This document shows positions 8,395 to 15,389 of a stretch of DNA of 35,192 nucleotides, piece after piece (position 1 is the stretch's first letter; each line of letters opens with the position of its first letter). The notes below the pieces were generated by a model, which was not told the origin of the DNA, searched no databases, and saw only the letters and a list, made by a program, of their open reading frames with translations. A program made the position numbers and the translations under genes. The DNA lies in assembly GCA_944385675.1 (NCBI GenBank), contig CALWYD010000080.1, forward strand, positions 1 through 35,192, given 5' to 3'. The stretch is from an uncultured Oscillospiraceae bacterium (GTDB lineage: Bacteria > Bacillota > Clostridia > Oscillospirales > Oscillospiraceae).

Positions 8395-9089
8395 AAGCGC
8401 CTCATGTTTGTATTTTACAAACCAGCTTTGCCAAACGGGAAGATACCGTGGCTTTTTTGAAGGAACGGGTACCAGGTGTGCGCGTGGAGTTTATTACAGA
8501 CAGCACTCTGCTCTCCGATGTGCGGGCCAACGGCGGCCCGACCCAAGCTGTAATCGACCGCATGACCCTGTATGCCAAAGCCGCCGAAATTTCTGGCGCG
8601 GATCTGATTGTTAACTCCTGCTCCACTGTGGGCGAAGTGGCAGATATCTATGAAAAAGAAGTCCATATTCCTGTCATGAAAATCGACCTGCCCATGGCCA
8701 GAGAGGCGGTAAGTCTGGGCTCTCGCTTTGCCTTAATTGCCACTGTGGAGACTACCCTGGGTCCCAGCCAGCGTCTGATTGAAAAAGTGGCCCACCAGCA
8801 GGGCAAGGAGGTAACGTGTACCCAGTACCTGCACAATTCCGCCTGGGACGCCCTCCAGGCCGGTCATCCTCAGGAGCACAACCGTATTTTGATGGAGAGT
8901 ATCCGTCAGCTGGATAAACAGGGCTTCGATGCCATTGTCATGGCCCAGGTGTCTATGCGGGCCTTACTGCCCGATCTGAAGGATGTCCGGACGCCTCTGC
9001 TATGCAGCTTTTTCAGCGGATACAGCGCTGTGGCGGACAAACTCAACGAAATTGCCCGACAAGACGATTCCCATAAAGCCTTGCAATGA
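8391..9089 (+). CDS. Aspartate/glutamate/hydantoin racemase superfamily protein
   Basis: A 232-residue protein with the PF01177-type fold. The first cysteine site appears as IVNSCSTVGEVADIYE (Cys near residue 74). A second conserved catalytic cysteine is not obvious: the expected position reads AIVMAQVSMRALLP, with no Cys. That suggests chemistry other than classic two-cysteine racemisation (inference). It is the last gene of the operon, overlapping the transketolase by ATGA and followed by a strong terminator. With GltS-type uptake it may act on an amino- or hydroxy-dicarboxylic substrate. The family also includes maleate isomerases and decarboxylases, so no precise reaction is assigned. Confidence 0.78.
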   Translation: MKAPHVCILQTSFAKREDTVAFLKERVPGVRVEFITDSTLLSDVRANGGPTQAVIDRMTLYAKAAEISGADLIVNSCSTVGEVADIYEKEVHIPVMKIDLPMAREAVSLGSRFALIATVETTLGPSQRLIEKVAHQQGKEVTCTQYLHNSAWDALQAGHPQEHNRILMESIRQLDKQGFDAIVMAQVSMRALLPDLKDVRTPLLCSFFSGYSAVADKLNEIARQDDSHKALQ

Positions 9090-9145
9090 AGCATCGTCTG
9101 AAAAATTCCTTTCAGTTTCTCCATTTTATAGTTTCTGGCTTTTCC

Positions 9146-9190
9146 ATCCTCCCCGGTCCTTTTAAGAACAGGCCGGGGAGGATTCTTCTT
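9146..9190 (+). terminator. Intrinsic terminator of the gltS-racemase operon
   Basis: An 11-bp perfect stem, ATCCTCCCCGG (9146-9156) with CCGGGGAGGAT (9173-9183), has a 16-nt loop and is followed by a T-rich tail (TCTTCTT). Confidence 0.88.
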
Positions 9191-9258
9191 CCGCATTTCC
9201 ACTCCCCCGTCTTAAGGTCACCACAGTCCCGGAAACATGTTCCCTGCCGCCGGTCGCC

Positions 9259-9287
9259 TTGATTCTCCTTCGCCCCTGTGCTATGAT
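9259..9287 (+). promoter_or_regulatory. Promoter of the metallophosphoesterase gene
   Basis: TTGATT (9259-9264), a 17-nt spacer and TATGAT (9282-9287) match the housekeeping sigma consensus well. The predicted transcription start (about 9293-9295) falls at the beginning of the hairpin at 9291-9343. Confidence 0.72.
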
Positions 9288-9290
9288 GAC

Positions 9291-9343
9291 GGTACCTGAA
9301 GTTCCTGTAAAACAAAGCAGCTTGTTTTCGGAACCCAGGTATC
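9291..9343 (+). promoter_or_regulatory. Nested stem-loop in the metallophosphoesterase 5' leader
   Basis: Three stacked inverted repeats share one axis. GGTACCTG (9291-9298) pairs with CAGGTATC (9336-9343, one G-U); GTTCC (9301-9305) with GGAAC (9330-9334); AAAACAA (9309-9315) with TTGTTTT (9322-9328). The result is a 20-bp interrupted hairpin with a six-base loop. It starts where transcription should begin and ends 11 nt before the AGGAGGG ribosome site. It may stabilise the mRNA, regulate translation, or be an operator dyad. I recognise no riboswitch class. Confidence 0.6.
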
Positions 9344-9368
9344 TTAATCCGGCAGGAGGGCAGACCCT

Positions 9369-10481
9369 ATGGATCAGGCCATTATTATCCATCCCACCTT
9401 TTCCCCTGGTCAGCGAATCATTGCTGTCAGTGATATTCACGGAAATCTGCCCTTTTTTCAGGCTTTGATGGATCGCATTCACCTCACGCCTCAGGATGCC
9501 CTAATTCTTGTGGGAGATATGCTGGAAAAGGGGCGTGACAGCCTGGCGCTGTTAAGATATCTGATGGAACTTTCTAAAACCCATCAGCTCTATCCTCTGT
9601 GCGGCAACTGCGACGGACTGGTATTGCGCTTTTTTGAGACCGATATTCTGGATGGGACGTTTTTCTCCCACTACCTTCCCCACCACCCTGAGTCCACCCT
9701 GCTTCAGATGGCCAGGGAGAGTGGGTTTGAACAGACGGAGGACTTACCCCGGCTACGTGCCCATCTGCGGACGGCTTATCCTGATATCTGGTCCTGGCTG
9801 AGCAACATGGCTACCATTCTGGAGACAGAACATCTGGTCTTTGTCCACGGAGGCGTTCCCTCCCTATCCGGTATGGAACATCTGAACCGCTGGCACTGTA
9901 TGAAAAATGACGCGTTTCTCCATCAGGGCCACTCCTTTGACAAATGGGTGGTGGTAGGACATTGGCCGGTTACGTTATATAATCCCAGGGTTCCTTCCGC
10001 CGCCCCTATCCTGCTGCCTGAGCGGAAAATTGCTTCCATCGACGGAGGCTGCGTGCTAAAGGCAGACGGGCAGCTTAACGCTCTCATCCTCCCCTCGGAA
10101 GAATCAGAGGACTTCTCCTGGCAGGCCTGGGATGGACTGCCCCAGGTTCAGGCTCTGGACGCCCAAACCTCCTCTGAGCACTCCATCAATATTCGTTGGG
10201 GACACAGTGCTCTGGAGCTGCTGGAGGAAGGGGAGGAGACCTCTTTATGCCGCCACTTGGAAAGCGGGTGGGTACTTCCCATTTTAAACCAGTATCTGCG
10301 TCAGGATAGCCGGGGCCTGTGGTGCGAAGACTCCACCGATTACCGTCTTCCTGTATTTCCCGGAGACAAATTGTCCCTGGTTCAATCTACGCGCCATGGC
10401 TTTTTGTGCAAAAAAGAGGGAGTTACAGGCTGGTATTATGGACGCATATCGGATATAATGAATGTCGACATAAAAAAATAA
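9369..10481 (+). CDS. Calcineurin-like metallophosphoesterase (PPP-type) with C-terminal extension
   Basis: A 370-residue phosphoesterase with the whole two-metal motif series: SDIHGN (Asp22, His24), GDMLEKG (Asp50), GNCDG (Asn80), VHGGVP and VGHWP. The order matches serine/threonine-phosphatase-like (PPP) members such as PrpE-type enzymes. AGGAGGG lies upstream of the ATG. After the roughly 235-residue catalytic domain comes about 130 residues that do not belong to the fold. The last ~50 (from VFPGDKLSLVQ to GWYYGRI) resemble a small SH3-like beta domain (weak, inference). It likely dephosphorylates proteins or small phosphoesters; the substrate is unknown. The stop overlaps by one base an ATG in the frame of the next gene, so the two form an operon. 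Confidence 0.85.
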   Translation: MDQAIIIHPTFSPGQRIIAVSDIHGNLPFFQALMDRIHLTPQDALILVGDMLEKGRDSLALLRYLMELSKTHQLYPLCGNCDGLVLRFFETDILDGTFFSHYLPHHPESTLLQMARESGFEQTEDLPRLRAHLRTAYPDIWSWLSNMATILETEHLVFVHGGVPSLSGMEHLNRWHCMKNDAFLHQGHSFDKWVVVGHWPVTLYNPRVPSAAPILLPERKIASIDGGCVLKADGQLNALILPSEESEDFSWQAWDGLPQVQALDAQTSSEHSINIRWGHSALELLEEGEETSLCRHLESGWVLPILNQYLRQDSRGLWCEDSTDYRLPVFPGDKLSLVQSTRHGFLCKKEGVTGWYYGRISDIMNVDIKK

Positions 10482-10534
10482 TGGCGCGGGCGGGTTGGAT
10501 TGGAACGCCCCGTCTACAGCAAGGATTGGAATAT

Positions 10535-11437
10535 ATGCTGGATTTTCGACCCCTTACTTTGGAGGATATGCCCAAGCTGCGTCATTTTTTTAACTACAGC
10601 GGAAGCCGTATTTGTGACACAACACCGGGCACCTCCTTCATCTGGCGGGATATGTATAAAACTGAGTGGGCAATTTTTGACGGTTCCCTTTATTTCAAGG
10701 TATTTTACCCCGGTATCGGCACTACCTTTACCCTCCCCTTAGGGGGTGGGCGGCTGGAACATTACAGGCAGATTGCCGACTACTGCTGCCGACGGAACAT
10801 GCCCATTGCCTTCTATCCCGTACCCAAGGACGAGTTGGAACGACTGCAGCAATTTTTCCCCAACAGCGCCGCTGTAGCCGCTCGGGACAATTTCGACTAC
10901 CTTTACCGGGCGGAGGATTTAAAATACTTCCGCGGGAAAAAGCTCAGCGGACAGCGCAACCATGTCAACAAATTTCTAAAGACCTACGGCAATTGGGCCT
11001 TCCGGACAATTGTCCCAACAGACGTTCCTCTGCTTAAAACCTTCTTGGAGCAATATGCCGCCCAGGTGGATAAGGCAGCGGCCTCCTTCCATGAGGACAT
11101 CGCCAAAACCCGGGAAGTTCTGGACAACTACACCCTCTACGATCTGTCCGGTGGGATGTTACTGGTAGATGGGAACGTGGCTGGCTTTTCCCTGGGAGAA
11201 GTATTGGGAGATACCCTATTTACCCATATTGAAAAGGCAGATCGCACCTATGAAGGATGCTATCAGATGTTGGTGGCTCAGTTTGCCCAGCAGTTTGCCC
11301 ATGAGAGCATACACTTTATCAACCGGGAGGACGACGCCGGAGATATGGGCCTGCGCACCAGCAAATTATCGTACCACCCTGTGGCCCTTCTGGAAAAGTA
11401 TACTGTCACGGTAGAGGAACCCTGTGCTTTCTGCTGA
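10535..11437 (+). CDS. DUF2156 (phosphatidylglycerol lysyltransferase C-terminal-like, GNAT-fold) protein
   Basis: A 300-residue soluble protein from the chosen ATG, whose upstream AAGGA (10521-10525) is the only plausible ribosome site; ATG 10481 in the same frame has none. It matches the DUF2156 pattern: FRPLTLEDMPKLRHFF at the start, a GTSFIWRDMYKTEWA segment, a central KKLSGQRNHVNKF segment, and a C-terminal acyltransferase half with VDGNVAGFSLGE and INREDDAGDMGLR. The domain is homologous to the catalytic part of aminoacyl-tRNA-dependent lipid lysyltransferases (MprF), but here there is no membrane domain. Stand-alone members have unknown substrates. It ends at a bidirectional terminator shared with the converging SleB-like gene. 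Confidence 0.85.
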   Translation: MLDFRPLTLEDMPKLRHFFNYSGSRICDTTPGTSFIWRDMYKTEWAIFDGSLYFKVFYPGIGTTFTLPLGGGRLEHYRQIADYCCRRNMPIAFYPVPKDELERLQQFFPNSAAVAARDNFDYLYRAEDLKYFRGKKLSGQRNHVNKFLKTYGNWAFRTIVPTDVPLLKTFLEQYAAQVDKAAASFHEDIAKTREVLDNYTLYDLSGGMLLVDGNVAGFSLGEVLGDTLFTHIEKADRTYEGCYQMLVAQFAQQFAHESIHFINREDDAGDMGLRTSKLSYHPVALLEKYTVTVEEPCAFC

Positions 11438-11454
11438 TATTCCTTCAAAGAAAT

Positions 11455-11494
11455 AACAGGCGGCCTTCCCCCATGGGAAAGGCCGCTTGTTTGT
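11455..11494. terminator. Bidirectional terminator between the DUF2156 and SleB-like genes
   Basis: GCGGCCTT (11460-11467) pairs with AAGGCCGC (11479-11486), extended by a G-T pair and AACA/TGTT (11455-11458 with 11488-11491). It is followed by TTTG on the plus strand and has an A-rich left flank for the minus strand. Confidence 0.87.
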
Positions 11495-11501
11495 CTCATT
11501 A

Positions 11502-12299
11502 TTACAGATAAAATTGGTGACAGCCAATGGTGGTGTAATAAGTACGGTTGTTTACAATCCAACTTCCTGCCGACAGGGCGGGGGCAAAAAAGTAGAGACT
11601 CTCCCCCACCACACAGGCTCCCTCCAGGGCCAGCTTGGCCGCCAGAACCGCAGAGTCCGTGGGTTCGTCATAGACTGTGCCATTGGCCACCGGCTCAAAC
11701 TGGATGGCGTACTTGTCATCAAAAACCACATCTTTCACCGTGTTAGGAAACTGGCTGCTGGCCACCCGGTTGAGTACCACATTCCCCACCGCAATCTGCC
11801 CTAGCAGAGGCTCTCCACGGCTCTCGGCCGAGATAATCCGGGCAAGCCAGTACAAATCCTCTTGGTCATAGTTTCCATGGGCGGGAATAGCGCCGCCGAC
11901 CATCAGAGATGCGATCCCCTGCTGCCCATCCCAGCTCAACTTTCCTCCTGTGGCCGCCGCCAGCACTCTCAGGGGGAGGATTAGCCGACCCTCCCGTACC
12001 TGAACGCCTCCCTCCACATACAAAGGGCGGTCATTGGCCAGCACATACAGCTCTCCAGGCCGGGCAGACAGTTCCAGACCGTCCCCCCTCAGCCAGGCAC
12101 GTTGGCCATCCCAGCTCAGCTCGTAGCCCCAGACCTGGGCTGCGGCCCGTAAGGTGACATAACTTACCCCCTTCTCCACCCAGCCCTGTTCCTGAGTCAT
12201 CGTCTGACCTTCCACAGCCACAGACGCCCCGGCTGCCGGTACAATCAGGGCGGCCGCTGTCAAAACAGCTCCCAATGCCGCTCTCCATCGTCGGTACAT
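11502..12299 (-). CDS. Secreted cell-wall hydrolase (SleB/Hydrolase_2 family) with copper-amine-oxidase-like N-domain
   Basis: A 265-residue exported peptidoglycan hydrolase. The start is ATG 12299, with AGGAGG upstream; the frame stays open further upstream but those codons lack a ribosome site and would bury the signal peptide. Residues 1-26 form a signal peptide (MYRRWRAALG, then a hydrophobic core to AGASVA). Residues 40-135 resemble the copper amine oxidase N-terminal-like repeat (two LSWDGQ units at 61 and 121), a surface-binding module common in Firmicutes. Residues 145-265 are the SleB catalytic domain: WLARIISAESRGEP with probable catalytic Glu159, VGNVVLNRV, and a C-terminal GCHQFYL. 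SleB proteins are lytic transglycosylases of spore-cortex germination; relatives act in vegetative wall turnover. Confidence 0.9.
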   Translation of the reverse strand: MYRRWRAALGAVLTAAALIVPAAGASVAVEGQTMTQEQGWVEKGVSYVTLRAAAQVWGYELSWDGQRAWLRGDGLELSARPGELYVLANDRPLYVEGGVQVREGRLILPLRVLAAATGGKLSWDGQQGIASLMVGGAIPAHGNYDQEDLYWLARIISAESRGEPLLGQIAVGNVVLNRVASSQFPNTVKDVVFDDKYAIQFEPVANGTVYDEPTDSAVLAAKLALEGACVVGESLYFFAPALSAGSWIVNNRTYYTTIGCHQFYL

Positions 12300-12331
12300 C
12301 TCAGTTCCTCCTCGTTTGTTTTTGTAACCAA

Positions 12332-12360
12332 ATTGTAACCTTTTTGCTTTCCTAACGCAA
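12332..12360 (-). promoter_or_regulatory. Promoter of the SleB-like gene
   Basis: On the minus strand, TTGCGT (12360-12355), a 17-nt spacer and TACAAT (12337-12332) lie about 35 nt upstream of the start codon, right behind the terminator of the preceding operon. The fit to housekeeping sigma consensus argues against strictly sporulation-specific expression. Confidence 0.7.
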
Positions 12361-12385
12361 GCTGTAAGTATTTCCAGCCATTTAG

Positions 12386-12428
12386 AAAAGGGGTTCCCGG
12401 CACATAAGGTGTGCCGGGAACCCCTTTT
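12386..12428 (-). terminator. Intrinsic terminator of the ThrE-SGNH-DUF4358 operon
   Basis: An 18-bp perfect inverted repeat, AAAAGGGGTTCCCGGCAC (12386-12403) with its complement at 12411-12428, has a 7-nt loop. A TTTT run closes the stem on the minus strand. It lies directly after the DUF4358 stop codon. Confidence 0.9.
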
Positions 12429-12443
12429 CTTTTTCAATATTGG

Positions 12444-12923
12444 CTATGTGTCGGCCCCTACCGCCTGTCGGGCCGCCTGCACATCATCCGCTACTACCAT
12501 CAGAAGAGTGTACCCCCTCTGCTCCAGCCAGGCACCCTCCAGCTTTGAGATCTCCCCGGGACGATAGTCCCGATTCGCCTCAATCTGACTGTCCAGATAA
12601 TTTTCAAGTGCCTGCTGGGCGGCCTGCGCCGCCTCCTCTGTGTCAAACACCAACAGGGCCAACTCCTCACAGGTAGCACCTGCAGAACGGCGGCACACAC
12701 TCTCCGTCATGGTTTCTCGGGCCAGCCCCGCCTGTTCCAACTTATACAGGGCCCACGCAGTGTCTCCGTCCAGCTCCTCCAGCTCCTCAGAAAATGCTCC
12801 GCTGGCCAGTATCTCCTCTCCGTTCTCCAGGGTCCATATCGATTTACTTTCCCCACTGGAGCAGGCCACAGCTGCCACAACTAACAGCGCACCTAAGGCC
12901 AGCAGCAACAATTTTCTCTTCAT
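12444..12923 (-). CDS. DUF4358 domain lipoprotein
   Basis: A 159-residue predicted lipoprotein: basic start MKRK, hydrophobic core, and lipobox VAAVAC with the lipidated Cys21, so it sits on the outer face of the membrane. The mature part matches the DUF4358 pattern (FSEELEELDGDTAWALYKL, the ESVCRRSAGATCEELALLVF segment, then YLDSQIEANRDYRPGEISKL). Two further cysteines in that middle segment could form a disulfide. AGGAGG precedes the ATG, and the gene overlaps the SGNH hydrolase stop by 4 nt (ATGA). DUF4358 proteins have no known function. The tight coupling to an extracytoplasmic SGNH hydrolase suggests a joint cell-envelope role. Confidence 0.87.
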   Translation of the reverse strand: MKRKLLLLALGALLVVAAVACSSGESKSIWTLENGEEILASGAFSEELEELDGDTAWALYKLEQAGLARETMTESVCRRSAGATCEELALLVFDTEEAAQAAQQALENYLDSQIEANRDYRPGEISKLEGAWLEQRGYTLLMVVADDVQAARQAVGADT

Positions 12924-13984
12924 GTCTTATCCTCCTGTGCAGGGACTGTTTCCTTCTGTACTGCAGGGGCAGAGATCCCATCAGGATACAAAGAATCAAA
13001 GGTCACCGTGTGGGTTTTTAAGTACGCCAGCCATTGCCGACAGCCGCCGGCACGCAGGTGAATGCCATCCCTGCTGGCATCGGCAGGGAGCTGCCCGTTT
13101 TCGTCTACAAATTCGCTGTATAGGTCCAGAAACACCACCTGCTCCTCCTGGGCCGCCTGACGCATCAGATCATTATAGACCCGCAGGTGTTCATTGGTGA
13201 GATAGCGGGCCCCTCCACTCTGGGCAATCACATCCTCATTAAGGGGAATAAGCCCCTGGATATAAATAACCGCATTGGGCTGCAGCTCGCGGATGGTTTG
13301 AATCGCCCGACAGTAACTCTGGTAAAATCCCTCATCGTTGTAATATCCCAACTCATTGACTCCCAGAGAGAGGTAGACCTTTCCATATTCTTTCAGAGCC
13401 AGGGCCTCTAACAGAGTGTACTTCTCACCATCTATTGTCAGCACTTTCTTTTCTTCCAGCTTAAAAATAGACAGGCCGTTGGAGGATAGGTTTTCTCCGC
13501 AACCAATTCCGCTGTAAAGCATAAAACCGTCGGTGCGGGAATCTCCGATAAAGGCGGCATCTTCAAAATAGCTGTTGTCCACCTCCTCCGTCTCAGGCGC
13601 AGGCTGACTGAAATCGTAGGGGATGGGCTGGGAACCTGAGCCGTCTGCTCCCTCTCCCTGGCTCTGAGCTCCCCCTTTCTCCTCTGGGTCATCGACCCCT
13701 GCCTGTCCCCCGGCACCGTCCGTTTGCCCGCTGTGGGCCGTCTGATCTTGCTGGCTATCTCCCTTCATTTCTCCTCCAGCGTCAGTTGTTTGATTTTGGG
13801 AGCCGTCCGGGCTGTGGTTCTGTCCGCTCTGGCTGTGAGAGGAACTCCCCTGAGAAACTTCTCCTCCTGTTTCTGGAGGAGTGTTTCCATCTATTCCCAC
13901 TCCAGCCGCCCAGACGGCAGCCAGCAATCCAATGGTACATACGGCCACAATCACCGCTGTCCAGCGGCCACGAGAAGTGCGCAT
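12920..13984 (-). CDS. Membrane-anchored SGNH/GDSL-family hydrolase or O-acyltransferase domain protein
   Basis: 354 residues from ATG 13984, which has CCTGGAGG upstream; an earlier in-frame ATG at 14008 lacks one. Residues 8-30 are one transmembrane segment, and 35-135 form a long Ser/Gly/Gln/Asp-rich low-complexity linker. The SGNH domain follows: GDSR with nucleophile Ser149, LGVNELGYYN (block III-like), and DGIHL with Asp306/His309. The domain therefore lies outside the cell and likely removes or transfers acyl (acetyl) groups on wall polymers. Similar SGNH proteins pair with MBOAT acyltransferases, but no MBOAT gene is in view. It is the third gene of the thrE operon and overlaps the DUF4358 gene. 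Confidence 0.86.
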   Translation of the reverse strand: MRTSRGRWTAVIVAVCTIGLLAAVWAAGVGIDGNTPPETGGEVSQGSSSHSQSGQNHSPDGSQNQTTDAGGEMKGDSQQDQTAHSGQTDGAGGQAGVDDPEEKGGAQSQGEGADGSGSQPIPYDFSQPAPETEEVDNSYFEDAAFIGDSRTDGFMLYSGIGCGENLSSNGLSIFKLEEKKVLTIDGEKYTLLEALALKEYGKVYLSLGVNELGYYNDEGFYQSYCRAIQTIRELQPNAVIYIQGLIPLNEDVIAQSGGARYLTNEHLRVYNDLMRQAAQEEQVVFLDLYSEFVDENGQLPADASRDGIHLRAGGCRQWLAYLKTHTVTFDSLYPDGISAPAVQKETVPAQEDKT

Positions 13985-14014
13985 AAAAAACCTCCAGGAA
14001 AATGTCAAACCTTC

Positions 14015-14467
14015 CTACTCCCGCCCCAGACGGAGCTTGGGAAGCAGGGCACGCAGCACCGATGAGGTGAGCATAGCTCCTATCGACAGCGCCGCGGCAA
14101 AGCCAAAGGTGTGCAACAGAGTGGACAAAAAAAGCTGTGTCTCCCCTTCCACACAGTATCGCATCGTGTAATAGATGCCTGCTCCCGGCACCAGGGGCAG
14201 CAGAGCAACTTGAAGATAGCCAGTGACAGGGCAGCGGCGAATCCTTGCCATTATCTCCGAGTAGACCCCAATTGCCATCGCCGCAACAAAGGCCGAGAAG
14301 ATATCCCCAGTTAGAAAATTGACGCAGACCAAGTATACCAGCCAGCCCAAGCCGGCCCCCAAGCCACAGATCAGTACACCTACGCCCTGGATATTGAACA
14401 CCAGACCAAAGCCTACGCAGGCGAGGAAGGCCCACAGACAGGGCAAAACATAGTCCAGCAGATTCAT
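14015..14467 (-). CDS. Threonine/serine exporter family, ThrE-2 (DUF3815) subunit
   Basis: A short (about 150 residues) membrane protein with four to five transmembrane helices, matching the C-terminal half of ThrE (LLPLVPGAGIYYTMRYCVEG motif). It pairs with the adjacent ThrE-1 protein to give a complete exporter, the usual split arrangement in Firmicutes. I place the start at ATG 14467, with GAGGGGGG 5 nt upstream. A GTG at 14482 overlaps the ThrE-1 stop (GTGA) and would add five residues. The exporter moves small amino acids (threonine, serine) out of the cell; in Firmicutes the substrate is untested for most members. Confidence 0.86.
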   Translation of the reverse strand: MNLLDYVLPCLWAFLACVGFGLVFNIQGVGVLICGLGAGLGWLVYLVCVNFLTGDIFSAFVAAMAIGVYSEIMARIRRCPVTGYLQVALLPLVPGAGIYYTMRYCVEGETQLFLSTLLHTFGFAAALSIGAMLTSSVLRALLPKLRLGRE

Positions 14468-14478
14468 CCTCTCCCCCC

Positions 14479-15234
14479 TCACAAATGCCGGCTTAGCAGC
14501 ATAGGCACCGCTGTGCCCAGAGCAATGGCAGTGGCCACCAGCAGCACCTCAGCTGTATGGTGCAATCCAGAAAAAATGTCCCCTGCCATAATCTCCCGCA
14601 TGGCATTGGTCAGGGCCATACCGGGCACCAACACCATCAGCGTTCCGATGGTAATGGCCTCCAGATTGCTTCCCAGCCCCATCTTTACCAGCAGAGTGGC
14701 CAGCGCAGAAGCTAGAGCAGCATTGACTACGGTCCGAAAGAAGACATTGGAGCCGGTCAACCGCTGGGCAAACAAAATACTGCTCCCCACTACCAGACCG
14801 CAAATTAGGGCACATAGGCCGTCCTGCATCCCCCCGCCAAAAAACAGGGAGAAAAAGGCAGTGGTCATCCCATAGCCCAACAGCAGAATCTTGGGAGAAA
14901 AACGCCGGCCCTGGGGCAGTTCCCCCACCAGGCGGCGGGCCTCCTCCACCGGAAGAGGATTCTGGCACAGCTGTCGGCACAGTTGGTTGCACCGCTCCAG
15001 CAGTTCAATGTCTGTCCCGTGGGAAGGAATACGACACATACTGGTAATGGGGTTGCCCTGGGGGGTAGTAACGCTTACAAGCAGGCAGTTGGGAATGGCA
15101 AAGACCTGGGGCTCCAACCCGTAGGCGCTCAGCAGCCGCTGCACGGACTCTTCCACCCGGTAGATTTCTGCTCCGCTGGCCATCAGCCTGCGTCCCAGCT
15201 CCATACCAAGATTCAGCAGTTTGTCGTAATCCAT
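14479..15234 (-). CDS. Threonine/serine exporter family, ThrE-1 (DUF1212) subunit
   Basis: 251 residues from ATG 15234, which has AGAGG about 10 nt upstream; earlier in-frame codons lack a site. The N-terminal ~115 residues are the soluble ThrE_1 region (MELGRRLMASGAEIYRVEES is diagnostic). Then come four to five membrane helices, including GLCALICGLVVGSSILFAQR and LVPGMALTNAMREIMAGD. It is the first gene of a four-gene operon (ThrE-1, ThrE-2, SGNH, DUF4358) defined by two 4-nt overlaps, one 30-nt gap and a final terminator. Confidence 0.9.
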   Translation of the reverse strand: MDYDKLLNLGMELGRRLMASGAEIYRVEESVQRLLSAYGLEPQVFAIPNCLLVSVTTPQGNPITSMCRIPSHGTDIELLERCNQLCRQLCQNPLPVEEARRLVGELPQGRRFSPKILLLGYGMTTAFFSLFFGGGMQDGLCALICGLVVGSSILFAQRLTGSNVFFRTVVNAALASALATLLVKMGLGSNLEAITIGTLMVLVPGMALTNAMREIMAGDIFSGLHHTAEVLLVATAIALGTAVPMLLSRHL

Positions 15235-15257
15235 CGAATTGTTTCCTCTCTTCCAAC

Positions 15258-15285
15258 AGAATAGCATATTTCGTAGAAAAAGCAA
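15258..15285 (-). promoter_or_regulatory. Promoter of the ThrE operon
   Basis: On the minus strand, TTGCTT (15285-15280), a 16-nt spacer and TATTCT (15263-15258) with an extended TGC just before the -10, about 24 nt from the start codon. Confidence 0.62.
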
Positions 15286-15346
15286 GACACAAGAGGGTTA
15301 CAGTTCCGTCGAAACCGTAACAGGGCTGTTACCGTCCCGCCTTTAT

Positions 15347-15378
15347 ATAGCAAAGCAGCGCCGGTCGCCCGACGCTGC
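15347..15378 (-). terminator. Probable intrinsic terminator of the first degV gene
   Basis: On the minus strand GCAGCGTCGG (15378-15369) pairs with CCGGCGCTGC (15364-15355) around a GCGA tetraloop, with one T-G pair. The tail TTTGCTATA is only moderately T-rich. Confidence 0.65.
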
Positions 15379-15389
15379 CTGAAACTGTC

